NCBI GenBank assembly: GCA_015075185.1
Contig: JABTUW010000003.1
Location: 62,001-126,000 of the forward strand
DNA from: Anaerolineales bacterium
GTDB lineage: Bacteria; Chloroflexota; Anaerolineae; 4572-78; J111
Direction of reading: 5' to 3'
DNA: 64,000 bases
Both the position numbers and the translations under genes were made by a program. Shown here piece after piece: positions 9,130 through 17,570 of the stretch. A model generated the notes under the pieces. It ran no database searches and was not told the DNA's origin. It saw only the letters and a list, made by a program, of their open reading frames with translations. The stretch's first letter is position 1, and every line of letters starts with the position of its first letter.

Positions 9130-10279
9130 ACGGGTCCGCCGCGTCACGGAGGCCATCGCCCATAAAATTAAAGGCCAGCACCGCGATAATGACAGGGATA
9201 GCCGGGATCAGCAGCCACGGTGAATTGGCCAGCGCCTGGATATTCTGCGCGTCCTGCAACAATACCCCCCAACTGATGGCGGGCGGGCGAAGCCCCAGGC
9301 CCAAAAAACTGAGCGAGGTTTCGCTAATAATCATGGCCGGAAGCGCCAGCGTTGTCGCCGCGATGATGTGGCTCAGGAACGAAGGCACCATGTGCCGGAA
9401 GATGATCCGCATCCGGCTGCAACCGGACAGGCGGGCCGCCATGACAAAGTCTTCCTCGCGCAGCGAGAGAAAACGTCCGCGCACCACCCGCGCCAGTTCA
9501 GTCCAACCCAGTAGTGAGATGATGAGAGTAATGGCAAAGTAGATCTGGTTGACGCTCCAGGTGCTGGGAAGTGCCGCGGCCAGGCCCATCCACAACGGAA
9601 TCGTGGGAAGAGAGCGCAGAATCTCGATAATACGTTGGATGACTGTATCAATCATGCCGCCATAGTAACCCGAAATACCGCCGAGTACCACTCCCAAAAC
9701 CAGGCTAAGAGCAACGCTCGCCAGCCCAATGACCAACGAGGTCCGTGTGGCGTACATCAGCCGAGACCACACGTCGCGCCCCTGCATATCCGTCCCTATC
9801 AGGAAGAGCGTTTCTTCCGCTTCGGCGCCTTCCACGCTGATAAGATGCAAGTTGGTGGGAATAAACCCCAGCCACTTATACTCAAAGCCAGGTCCAAAGA
9901 AACGCACCGGATATTTTAGGTTAGGGTCGGGGGCATAGACCCGCTTAAACGTTTTAAGATCACGTTTGCCGGTCATACCGAAGACGTGAGGGCTGAAGGC
10001 GCCGTTGTCAAACCAATGAATGGGTTGAGGAGCCATCAGGGAACGCTGGGCCTCGGAAGTTTCGGGGTTAACGTAGGCCACAAATTCTGCATTCATGGCC
10101 ATGAGATAAAAAAAGATCAGGACAAAGGTCGCCCCCATCGCCAGTTTGTGCTTGCGAAAACGCCACCACATCAACTGCCATTGGGTAGCAACCGCAACCC
10201 GCTCCTCGGCCTGGGTGACAACCAGCTCTTGCTCTTGTTCCCCCAGCTTCTGGGGAGGAGACATGATTGATTCTGCCAT
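9122..10279 (-). CDS. ABC transporter permease (DppC/OppC-like)
   Basis: The 385-aa membrane protein has an N-terminal cytoplasmic tail, a first TM near residues 50-68, a long extracytoplasmic loop (about 70-160), then five TM helices. The EAA loop includes EEDFVMAARLSGCSRMRIIFRHMVPS, split here by helix turns, and contacts the ATPases. The extracytoplasmic loop is longer than in standard DppC, as in permeases paired with very large binding proteins. Its ATG overlaps the DppB-like stop (TAATG arrangement). Confidence 0.88.
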   Translation of the reverse strand: MAESIMSPPQKLGEQEQELVVTQAEERVAVATQWQLMWWRFRKHKLAMGATFVLIFFYLMAMNAEFVAYVNPETSEAQRSLMAPQPIHWFDNGAFSPHVFGMTGKRDLKTFKRVYAPDPNLKYPVRFFGPGFEYKWLGFIPTNLHLISVEGAEAEETLFLIGTDMQGRDVWSRLMYATRTSLVIGLASVALSLVLGVVLGGISGYYGGMIDTVIQRIIEILRSLPTIPLWMGLAAALPSTWSVNQIYFAITLIISLLGWTELARVVRGRFLSLREEDFVMAARLSGCSRMRIIFRHMVPSFLSHIIAATTLALPAMIISETSLSFLGLGLRPPAISWGVLLQDAQNIQALANSPWLLIPAIPVIIAVLAFNFMGDGLRDAADPYG

Positions 10280-11268
10280 TATTGCCTTCCTAGCCGGATG
10301 CGCGGGTCAACCCACATCAACAATAAGTCGGATATGAAGGTGCCGATCACCGTCATCACGCCCAGCAGCAGCACGATGGTTCCGGCCAGGAACACATCCT
10401 GAGCAATCAGCGCCTTGAGGAGCAGCGGCCCCACCGTCGGCAGGCTCAACACCAGCGAGACAATGATACTGCCCGAAATGACAAAAGGGAACAGGTAGCC
10501 AATGGTACTGACAAAAGGATTAAGCGCCACCCGCACCGGGTACTTCATAATTACCCGCGCTTCAGACAGTCCCCTGGCCCGCGCCGTCATCACGTAAGGC
10601 TTACGCAGTTCATCGAGCAGATTAGAGCGCATGATCCGGATCATTTGCGCCGTGCCTCCGATGCCCAGCACGATCGCCACAATGGGGAGATGCTTGAGCA
10701 GATCTACAAATTTGGCCCAACTCCACGGTGCGTCGGCCATCTCGGCCGAGAACAGCCCGCCGACATTGGCGTTGAAATACCTGAAACTGATGTACATCAC
10801 GATGAGGGCCAGCATAAAGCCGGGGATGGCCAGGCCGATAAAGCCGATGAAAGTAGCCACGTAATCGCCAATAGAATAGCGTTTGACCGCAGAATAGATG
10901 CCAATAGGCAGCGCCAGCGCCCAAGTAAAGGCGATGGCGGCCAGCGAAATGACAATCGTCAGGATGAGGCGATCGCCGATGACGTCGAGCACCGGCCGGT
11001 TCCATTCTATGGCCATACCAAAGTTGCCCTGCATGATCAAGCCCATCCACCTGAGATACTGGATATAGAGCGGCTTATCGAGAGCATACTGGACGCGGAG
11101 CGCCTGTGCCTCTGCTTCCGTCACCGAGTTCCCTGAAGACGACATCATAGCGATGTACGAGGTCACGTAATCGCCGGGGGGCAGTTGGATGATGAGGAAT
11201 GAAAGAACAGTGATCGCCCAGGAGGTCACAATGGCCAGGATCAAACGGCGGATGATATAAGCTATCAT
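10279..11268 (-). CDS. ABC transporter permease (DppB/OppB-like)
   Basis: The 329-aa protein starts MIAYIIRRLILAIVTSWAIT, a typical DppB first TM helix, and carries the EAA motif KPYVMTARARGLSEARVI. The start at 11268 is chosen because AGAGGTG lies about 9 nt upstream; the frame remains open another 29 codons through a hairpin region that is unlikely to be coding. It forms the heterodimeric channel with the DppC-like permease. Confidence 0.88.
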   Translation of the reverse strand: MIAYIIRRLILAIVTSWAITVLSFLIIQLPPGDYVTSYIAMMSSSGNSVTEAEAQALRVQYALDKPLYIQYLRWMGLIMQGNFGMAIEWNRPVLDVIGDRLILTIVISLAAIAFTWALALPIGIYSAVKRYSIGDYVATFIGFIGLAIPGFMLALIVMYISFRYFNANVGGLFSAEMADAPWSWAKFVDLLKHLPIVAIVLGIGGTAQMIRIMRSNLLDELRKPYVMTARARGLSEARVIMKYPVRVALNPFVSTIGYLFPFVISGSIIVSLVLSLPTVGPLLLKALIAQDVFLAGTIVLLLGVMTVIGTFISDLLLMWVDPRIRLGRQ

Positions 11269-11296
11269 ACAGTTACACCTCTCGATCTCGTCCCAA

Positions 11297-11367
11297 CCCT
11301 CCCCTAGCCTGGGCATAGGGGAGGGAGAGTCAACGCCCATCCCCCGTCCCTTCATGACGGGGGATGG
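11297..11367. terminator. Tandem strong hairpins between binding protein and permease genes
   Basis: Two stem-loops follow each other: CCCTCCCCTA/TAGGGGAGGG (11297-11325) and an 11-bp perfect stem CCATCCCCCGT/ACGGGGGATGG (11337-11367). Neither is followed by a clear T-run. They probably protect the binding-protein mRNA or partly attenuate transcription, giving more binding protein than membrane subunits. Confidence 0.6.
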
Positions 11368-11383
11368 AGAGGGAAGGAATAGG

Positions 11384-13528
11384 TTACGACTTAAAGAAGA
11401 AGGTGATTGGCTGCGAAGTACATGGCGTGCGCGCGTGCTGCGCGTTTACCTGACGGGCGGGGATATTGCCCACATTGTTCTTGACAATGCGCACGCCCAT
11501 GAACGCCGGCGATTGGCCAACCGTGCCGATGCTCCACTGCTGCTCCACGATGATCTTCCAGATTTCTTGGGCGTTCTTAATCTGGCCTGCTTCGTCCAGT
11601 CCAAACGCCTCCCGGTAGAGCTCGAACGCGCGCAGCATTTCGGGATCGTCTGGCTTTGTGCCCTGCTCACCATTGGAGGCATACCACCTGGCAAAGGCCA
11701 TGCCCATGTGACATTCAGCCGGGTCTATCGGCAGGGCATGGCGGGCAAAGAGGTAGAGCATTTCCGAACCATCGTTAGCCCAGGTGATGATCTGGTGTTC
11801 GTTGTTGGCGGTCATGCCAAAGGCGATGTTGCGTTCGGTCTCCTTGACATTCACATCAATGCCGATCTCTTTCCACTGCTGCTTGATCATTTCGCCAACC
11901 TGGGTATAGGGAATGAACGACCCGCCTACGGTGATCATTTCGAGCTGCAGGCGTCCCTTGCCGTCGGTCCGGAGGCGATAGCCTTCGCTGTCTTTCTCGG
12001 TCAGTCCAACTTTGTCGAGCAGCGCGTTGGCTTCTTCTACGTTAAGTGTACACCACTTGGTACGATAATCAACACCAGGGCTGTAGATGGTGTCTTCTGC
12101 CGGAGCCGTGGAACCAGGCGTGCCGACGCCGAGCCAGAGGGCCTCGTTGAGCTGATCACGGTCAATACCCAGCGAGAGCGCGTGGCGGAAATCTTTGTTT
12201 TTGATCAGCTTGGCAATTTCGGGGTCGCCTTCATAGGCATTGCCCATGTGTAGCGCACAGTCCGCGCCATTGAAGGCCGGGTCGAGGTGAACGGTATAGT
12301 CGCCTTTTTCCGCGTTTTCCAGGAACACGGGCAGCTTGGCCAGCCCCATGTGTCGTTCCTGGATGTCGTACTCGCCGGCAATAGCGCGCAGGTTGGCGAC
12401 TTCGACGTTCTCAGCCAGGGTCATGGTGATCTTGTCAATGTACGGCAGTTGGTTGCCTTCGGTATCTACGGCCCAGAAGTACGGATTGCGTTCCATGGTC
12501 CAGGTAGGCGTGTTAATCGGGCTGGTCGTCCGCCAGGGTGTCATCACCGGCACGTCGGGATTGAGTGCCCAACTGTACTTGTTCTTGAGCAGAGACACCC
12601 AGTTGTCAAAGCCCTCATCTGTGGCCATTTTGTTGACTTCTTCTACGGACGAGTACTTGGGCAGGAATTGTTTGAGGTAATGCGCCGGGCAGTACCCACC
12701 GCCAAAAGTTCCAAACGCGCCGCGTGTGGCAAAACCGGCGCCGATACCGGTGCTGCCGGCCAGGACATAGACAAAGTAGGGATACGCTTCCGGGAACTCA
12801 AAGGCCACGGTAAAATCGTCAACCTTTTTCATGACGCCCGGTTGGCCGTTGATCTGCATTTCAGGGAAGGGCGTGGGCACGATTTCCGGGTTCGAGTAAA
12901 TATCCTCGAACCAGAACATAAAGTCGTCCGCGGTCAGGGGTTGGCCGTCAGACCACTTGGCGCCTTTGCGCAGGAAAATCGTGATCGTCGTGCCATCTTC
13001 GCTCACCTCCCATCCCTTGGCCAGCGCGGGCACAATCTTGTTGCCGGTGTAGTCAAAGTGTAGTATTTTATCATTTGAGTTGATACGGTTGCCGTTTTCG
13101 TGATCCGCCGGGCCGGTGAAGGCGCGCCGCCACGTGCCGCCGTATTGGCCAATTTCCTGGAGCGGCTGGATGACCAGCAGGTCTTCAGGATCGGGCAGGC
13201 GCTCTTCGACAGCAGGCAGGTCGCCGGCTGTGACCAGTTCGGCCAGCATCGGCGCATCTGCAAATGTTTTGGGGAACTCTGCTACATCGAGGATTAGGGT
13301 GGGGCCTTCGAGTTTGCCGACCAGTCCACCGAGATCATCAGCTTGAAGAGCGGCAATCGCGGTGGTGGCTTCTGTGGCCGTGGGGGCCAATGCGGGGGGA
13401 GTTCCAACAGTGGCTGCGGCTACTTGCGGAAGATAACCGCCAACAGCTACCGAACCTGTGGCCAGCGCGGCCAAACGTAGAAATTCGCGTCGAGAAACGC
13501 GATTTGACTTGGACCTCTTCGTTGTCAT
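11384..13528 (-). CDS. ABC transporter substrate-binding protein, Tat-exported (SBP_bac_5 type)
   Basis: The 714-aa protein begins with a twin-arginine signal (SRREFLRLAALATGSVAVGG), so it is exported folded. The rest is a family-5 solute-binding protein with motifs DGQPLTADDFMFWFEDI and LSLGIDRDQLNEALWLG. It is far larger than peptide-binding DppA (about 535 aa), with about 100 extra residues before the core. It leads the transporter operon, downstream of a consensus promoter and an IclR-type palindrome. The likely ligand is a uronic-acid derivative, by context only. GGAGG lies 11 nt before the start. Confidence 0.9.
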   Translation of the reverse strand: MTTKRSKSNRVSRREFLRLAALATGSVAVGGYLPQVAAATVGTPPALAPTATEATTAIAALQADDLGGLVGKLEGPTLILDVAEFPKTFADAPMLAELVTAGDLPAVEERLPDPEDLLVIQPLQEIGQYGGTWRRAFTGPADHENGNRINSNDKILHFDYTGNKIVPALAKGWEVSEDGTTITIFLRKGAKWSDGQPLTADDFMFWFEDIYSNPEIVPTPFPEMQINGQPGVMKKVDDFTVAFEFPEAYPYFVYVLAGSTGIGAGFATRGAFGTFGGGYCPAHYLKQFLPKYSSVEEVNKMATDEGFDNWVSLLKNKYSWALNPDVPVMTPWRTTSPINTPTWTMERNPYFWAVDTEGNQLPYIDKITMTLAENVEVANLRAIAGEYDIQERHMGLAKLPVFLENAEKGDYTVHLDPAFNGADCALHMGNAYEGDPEIAKLIKNKDFRHALSLGIDRDQLNEALWLGVGTPGSTAPAEDTIYSPGVDYRTKWCTLNVEEANALLDKVGLTEKDSEGYRLRTDGKGRLQLEMITVGGSFIPYTQVGEMIKQQWKEIGIDVNVKETERNIAFGMTANNEHQIITWANDGSEMLYLFARHALPIDPAECHMGMAFARWYASNGEQGTKPDDPEMLRAFELYREAFGLDEAGQIKNAQEIWKIIVEQQWSIGTVGQSPAFMGVRIVKNNVGNIPARQVNAQHARTPCTSQPITFFFKS

Positions 13529-13566
13529 GATTAGTAATACCTCCTTGTACTCTAATTAATATTATG

Positions 13567-13632
13567 TAGTTCATTATTTGAACTAATAGTTCAAACCACG
13601 AACATTATAACATCGTTCATTTTGCCTGTCAA
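13567..13632 (-). promoter_or_regulatory. Consensus promoter plus IclR-type operator for the ABC transporter
   Basis: Read on the minus strand, TTGACA (13627-13632) and TATAAT (13604-13609) are separated by exactly 17 bp, a perfect sigma70 promoter. The palindrome TAGTTCATTATTTGAACTA (13567-13585) lies just downstream of the start point, and a second imperfect TAGTTCA...GAACATTA spans the -10 region. This placement predicts repression by an IclR protein. Confidence 0.82.
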
Positions 13633-13692
13633 GCCAAAAATGGTTGTTATTTACCAAGCAATATCAAATTTAGGGTTAAGAAAGCATAAAAG

Positions 13693-13722
13693 TTGACAGA
13701 AATCGCCCAAGCGCACTAATAT
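13693..13722 (+). promoter_or_regulatory. Promoter of the DapA-family aldolase gene
   Basis: TTGACA (13693-13698) and TAATAT (13717-13722) are separated by 18 bp, about 75 bp before the start codon. No TTCATTATNTGAA palindrome overlaps it, unlike the two neighbouring promoters. Confidence 0.6.
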
Positions 13723-13797
13723 TCCTCTCTACCCAACTCTTGGGGTTTTCCTGGCAAAAGTAGCCAATCCTATAACATCACTGAAAGGTATCTATGT

Positions 13798-14700
13798 ATG
13801 TCTAAAGCAACATTTACGGGCCTGATTCCTCCCCTGTTAACCCCCCTGCTGCCCGATGATAAGATTGACCGGCAGGGTGTACAGCGCCTCATTGAGCATA
13901 TTTTGGCCGGAGGGGGCAGCGGTGTCTTTGCTCTGGGCAGTTCCGGTGAGGGGCCATTTTTGAGCCTGGACCAGCGCCGTACCCTGGTGCAGTACGCGGC
14001 TGAGATCCTCCAGCGGCGAGGGCAGCTATTGGTGGGTATCTCAGAATGCAGTGTTCGGCGGGTCCGTGAGGTTATGGCCGCGCTTGACCTGCCTGGCGTA
14101 GACGCCTTTGTATTGACTTTGCCCTTTTACGGCCAATTTAGCCAGTCCGACATCCAGCGCGCTTTTTTCAAGGCGATAGCGGACGAGTCTAACCGACCGC
14201 TGCTGCTCTACAATATCCCCCAAGCCGTACATGCCGTGGTAGAACCGGAAACACTGGCCGAACTGAGCCAACACCCGCGGATTGTGGGAGTTAAGGACAG
14301 TTACGGCGATGTGGAGCGGTTTCAGCGCCTGGTGTGGTTAAGCCGGGAAACTGATCTGGCCGTCTTGCAAGGGGCTGAGTCGGTAGCCGGTCTGAGCCTG
14401 TTAGCTGGCGCGGATGGACTGGTCTGCGGCCTGGGCAATCTGGTACCGGCTTGGTTTACGGCCATGATCGAAGCCGCCCGCACCAACCAGGCGGAGCAGG
14501 TCTCTGAAGTCCAACAAAGGATTGTGGCCCTGGGCCGGCTGCATACATTTAACCACTGGCTAAGCTGCCTAAAGACGGCAGCCAGCCTGCTGGGCTTGTG
14601 CCAGCCGCTGGTTTCGGCGCCTATGCCTATCCTATCAGCAGATGAAGTGGCTCAGATCCGCGTCCTGCTGCAACAACAAGGCATGAACCCTATCCACTGA
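13798..14700 (+). CDS. Dihydrodipicolinate synthase/KDG-aldolase family protein
   Basis: The 300-aa protein has a class I aldolase TIM barrel with GSSGEGPF (about residue 43) in place of the usual GTTGE. The catalytic tyrosine is in LLYNIPQ (about 140) and the Schiff-base lysine in IVGVKDSYGD (about 165). The family includes DapA, NanA, KdgA and keto-deoxy-sugar-acid dehydratases. Beside kdu/kdg genes, a 2-keto-3-deoxy acid aldolase or dehydratase is more likely than lysine synthesis. AAAGG precedes the ATG. A hairpin terminator follows. Confidence 0.85.
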   Translation: MSKATFTGLIPPLLTPLLPDDKIDRQGVQRLIEHILAGGGSGVFALGSSGEGPFLSLDQRRTLVQYAAEILQRRGQLLVGISECSVRRVREVMAALDLPGVDAFVLTLPFYGQFSQSDIQRAFFKAIADESNRPLLLYNIPQAVHAVVEPETLAELSQHPRIVGVKDSYGDVERFQRLVWLSRETDLAVLQGAESVAGLSLLAGADGLVCGLGNLVPAWFTAMIEAARTNQAEQVSEVQQRIVALGRLHTFNHWLSCLKTAASLLGLCQPLVSAPMPILSADEVAQIRVLLQQQGMNPIH

Positions 14701-14713
14701 TTCTTCCCTAAAG

Positions 14714-14757
14714 AGACCTGATAGGTTTCAGAAACCTATCGGGTCTTGCCTGCCCTA
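14714..14757 (+). terminator. Terminator after the DapA-family gene
   Basis: AGACCTGATAGGTTT and AAACCTATCGGGTCT form a 15-bp stem (one G-T pair) with a 3-base loop (14714-14746), followed about 10 bases later by a T-run. Confidence 0.75.
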
Positions 14758-14769
14758 CTTTTTTAATCC

Positions 14770-14835
14770 TTGACAACTCTCCGTACTGATGTTATAATGT
14801 TTACAAAATGAACTATTGGTTCATTATATGAACCA
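14770..14835 (+). promoter_or_regulatory. Consensus promoter and palindromic operator of the second iclR
   Basis: TTGACA (14770-14775), a 17-bp spacer and TATAAT (14793-14798) form a perfect sigma70 promoter. The palindrome TGGTTCATTATATGAACCA (14817-14835, 9-bp arms) follows at about +12 and is preceded by a further ATGAAC half-site. This suggests autoregulation, with control of the downstream kdu/kdg genes. Confidence 0.85.
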
Positions 14836-14978
14836 TTCTGCTGTAACCTCTACTTTCTCTCAAGCGCAGCTTCAATTTTTGATGGTTATAGGGGGATAAA
14901 CACACAGAGAGGTGGGTATCTTCTTTAGAGCAGCCCGCGCACTTGAGCCGGTTGGCTGCCTATGAAGAATTTTCCATT

Positions 14979-15797
14979 ATGGCCGCAACCCGTGCCAACC
15001 ACGAAGCAAATCTGATCCATACAGTCCTCAAAGCTATTGATGTCCTGGAGTGTCTCACCGTGGCCGACCGGCCTTTGTCGGCACCTGAGGTGGGCCGCCG
15101 CTGTAAAATGTCACGCCCGACGGCCTACCGTCTCCTCGTTACCCTGGCCCATCGTGGTTATGTCAACGGCACCGAAGACGGCTGCTACCGGCTGGGGACC
15201 CGGGTTTTAAGCCTGGGACACAGCCTGCTAAATTCCCTCGACCTGCTTGAACTCAGCAAGCCAATTTTGCACGAACTGAGCCAGACCTCCCACGAAACCG
15301 CGCACCTGGCTCTCCTGGATGGCGCGGAGATTCTCTACGTTGACAAAGTGGAAAGCTCCCAGTCGGTGCGGCTGCACTCGACAATCGGCGCCCGCAATCT
15401 CCTCCATTGTACCGCCATGGGCAAGGCTTTGCTCGCTTTTTTGCCTCAAGAGGAACAAGCGAGATTGCTTGAGCGGATGTCCTTCCCCCAGCGCACGGAC
15501 CATACGATCACCCATCGCACCGACTTAATCAAGCACCTTGAGGCCATTCGGGTGCAGGGATTCGCCATTGACGATGTCGAGAATGAGGAGGGGGTTCGCT
15601 GCGTGGGCGCGCCTATTTTTGATTACACCGGCCGCGCCTTTGCCGCCCTCAGCATTTCGGGACCGGCTTACCGGCTCTCCGTACCCCGGCTTTTAGAGCT
15701 TGCGCCGCTGACGATGAAGGCCGCCAGAGCTGTTTCCGCTAAATTGGGCTATGTACCCACTGCTGAAGCCGGTTATCCTTTCAAAAGCGGATGTTAA
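14979..15797 (+). CDS. IclR-family transcriptional regulator (second copy, KdgR-like context)
   Basis: The 272-aa protein has a winged helix with CKMSRPTAYRLLVTL and an effector domain (STIGARNLLHCTAMGKALLAF split over the ligand pocket; VENEEGVRCVGAPI). ATG at 14979 is preferred because the N-terminus then aligns with the first IclR; a TTG at 14943 is also in frame. It is the first gene of a plus-strand run into kduI-kduD. It probably represses uronate genes until a keto-deoxy acid binds. Confidence 0.87.
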   Translation: MAATRANHEANLIHTVLKAIDVLECLTVADRPLSAPEVGRRCKMSRPTAYRLLVTLAHRGYVNGTEDGCYRLGTRVLSLGHSLLNSLDLLELSKPILHELSQTSHETAHLALLDGAEILYVDKVESSQSVRLHSTIGARNLLHCTAMGKALLAFLPQEEQARLLERMSFPQRTDHTITHRTDLIKHLEAIRVQGFAIDDVENEEGVRCVGAPIFDYTGRAFAALSISGPAYRLSVPRLLELAPLTMKAARAVSAKLGYVPTAEAGYPFKSGC

Positions 15798-15838
15798 CAA
15801 AGATTGAGGGTTAGCTTCTCTCAAACAAGGAGGTTTTT

Positions 15839-16669
15839 ATGGAGACACGCTACGCGCCTGATCCGGTGCGATTTGAACGGATGAATACCGCCGAGATCAG
15901 GCAACATTTTTTGATAGACGATTTGTTTGCGCCAGGCCAGGTCAAACTGGTCTACTGGCATACGGACCGCATGATCATCGGCTCCATCACGCCGACCACT
16001 GCTCCCCTGACCCTGGAGGCCGGTCAAGAATTGAGGGCGAATTACTTCGCCGAACGCCGCGAAATCGGCGTCATCAATCTCGGCGGCGAGGGGCAGATCA
16101 AGGTTGACGGCGTTACTTACAGTTTGGCTAAAAAGGACACCCTGTATATCGGGCGGGGCAGCCGGGAGATCGAGTTTAGCAGCCTGGCCGCTGCCAACCC
16201 GGCCCGATTTTACCTGGTCAGCCTGCCCGCCCACCAGGCTTATCCGGTCCAACTGGCGAAAGCGGAGACCGTCGAAGCAGCCGCCCTGGGCAGCCCGGCC
16301 GAGGCCAACCAACGCAAACTCTACAAGGTGATTCACCCCGAAGGCATCCAGAGCTGCCAATTGGTGATGGGCTTTACCGAGTTGGCTGAAGGTAGCATCT
16401 GGAACACGATGCCGGCCCACACCCATGAACGCCGCTCTGAAGTTTACCTGTATTTTGACCTGGCCCCTGATGCTGTAGTCTTTCACCTGCTGGGCCAGCC
16501 TGCCGAAACCCGGCACATTGTCGTCAGAAGCGGCCAGGCCGCTCTTTCACCCAGTTGGTCCATCCATTCCGGCGCGGGTACCAGGAATTACACCTTTGTC
16601 TGGGCTATGGGCGGCGAGAACCAGGCTTTCAGCGACATGGACGGCGTTAAAATGGAGGAGTTACTATGA
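15839..16669 (+). CDS. kduI: 5-dehydro-4-deoxy-D-glucuronate isomerase KduI
   Basis: The 276-aa cupin protein matches KduI throughout (METRYAPDPVRFERMNTAEI start, QVKLVYWHTDRMIIG, and SIHSGAGTRNYTFVWAMGGE near the end). HTHERRSEVYLYF (about residue 200) supplies the zinc-binding His/His/Glu set. It isomerises 5-keto-4-deoxyuronate (DKI) to 2,5-diketo-3-deoxygluconate (DKII), the product of pectate or other unsaturated-uronide breakdown. A strong AAGGAGG precedes the ATG. The stop overlaps kduD as ATGA. Confidence 0.96.
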   Translation: METRYAPDPVRFERMNTAEIRQHFLIDDLFAPGQVKLVYWHTDRMIIGSITPTTAPLTLEAGQELRANYFAERREIGVINLGGEGQIKVDGVTYSLAKKDTLYIGRGSREIEFSSLAAANPARFYLVSLPAHQAYPVQLAKAETVEAAALGSPAEANQRKLYKVIHPEGIQSCQLVMGFTELAEGSIWNTMPAHTHERRSEVYLYFDLAPDAVVFHLLGQPAETRHIVVRSGQAALSPSWSIHSGAGTRNYTFVWAMGGENQAFSDMDGVKMEELL

Positions 16670-17430
16670 TCCTGGATCATTTCAAGCTAAATGGTCAGGT
16701 GGCCCTGGTCACTGGCGCCAGCCGTGGCTTGGGTCAGGGGGCGGCGCTTGCGCTGGCAGAGGCCGGTGCAGACATCGCCGGCCTGGACAAAAGCTCTCCT
16801 GAAGAAACCCGGAGGCAGATAGAAGCATTAGGCCGGCGTTTTTTGCCCATACCTTGTGACTTACGCGAAGCAACTGTAACTCAGTTAAATGAAGTGGTAG
16901 CACGAGTTGGGCAAGAAATGGGCCGACTGGACATCCTGGTTAACAACGCCGGCATCATCCGCCGCGCCCCGGCGCTGGAGTTCAGCGAAGAATATTGGGA
17001 TGACGTCATCCAGATCAACCTCAAAGCCCTCTTTTTCCTCTCCCAAGCAGCGGGCAAAGTGATGGTTGGGCAAGGGCGAGGAAAAATCATCAATATCGCC
17101 TCCTTGCTATCATTTCAGGGCGGCATCCTGGTACCCTCCTATGCCGCCGCCAAGAGTGGGGTGGCGGCGTTGACTCGTGGCCTGGCTAATGAATGGGCGG
17201 CTAAAGGCATCAACGTGAACGCCATCGCGCCCGGCTACATGGCCACCGATAATACCGCCCCTATCCGTGCCGACGAGAAGCGCAGCCAGGCCATTTTGGA
17301 GCGTATCCCGGCCGGTCGCTGGGGTCAGCCCAGCGATTTAATGGGAGCGATAGTCTTTTTGGCTTCCAGCGCTTCCGATTATGTTAATGGTCATGTTCTA
17401 CTGGTTGACGGGGGCTGGATGGGCCGCTGA
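16666..17430 (+). CDS. kduD: 2-dehydro-3-deoxy-D-gluconate 5-dehydrogenase KduD
   Basis: The 254-aa short-chain dehydrogenase has the cofactor motif TGASRGLGQG (about residue 17), NNAGI, and the active-site YAAAKSG (about 157-163). Its tail SDYVNGHVLLVDGGWMGR is typical of KduD. It reduces DKII to 2-keto-3-deoxygluconate (KDG) with NAD(P)H. It is translationally coupled to kduI by a 4-base overlap, which strengthens the assignment. Confidence 0.94.
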   Translation: MILDHFKLNGQVALVTGASRGLGQGAALALAEAGADIAGLDKSSPEETRRQIEALGRRFLPIPCDLREATVTQLNEVVARVGQEMGRLDILVNNAGIIRRAPALEFSEEYWDDVIQINLKALFFLSQAAGKVMVGQGRGKIINIASLLSFQGGILVPSYAAAKSGVAALTRGLANEWAAKGINVNAIAPGYMATDNTAPIRADEKRSQAILERIPAGRWGQPSDLMGAIVFLASSASDYVNGHVLLVDGGWMGR

Positions 17431-17480
17431 GGGCGGCGCCGGCCCTGGCATGGTCAGCCCCGAAGTTAGAAATAGTTAAT

Positions 17481-17551
17481 TTACGATTTCAGATTGACGA
17501 TTTGCGATTAAGCTGGCTAAACTCGTGCCTAATCGTAAATCGTAAATCGTC
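17481..17551. repeat. CGTAAATCGTAAATCG-type hairpin repeat
   Basis: GACGATTTGCGATTA (17496) faces TAATCGTAAATCGT (17530) across about 20 bases. Together with extra CGATTT copies on both sides this gives a long low-complexity stem in the kduD-kdgK gap. No T-run follows, so it is read as a dispersed intergenic repeat. Confidence 0.55.
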
Positions 17552-17570
17552 TAATCATGAGGTTTCAAAG

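Noticed and set aside
13798..14700. DapA for lysine synthesis
   Set aside because: GSSGE replaces GTTGE, and the gene lies in a uronate locus without other lysine genes.
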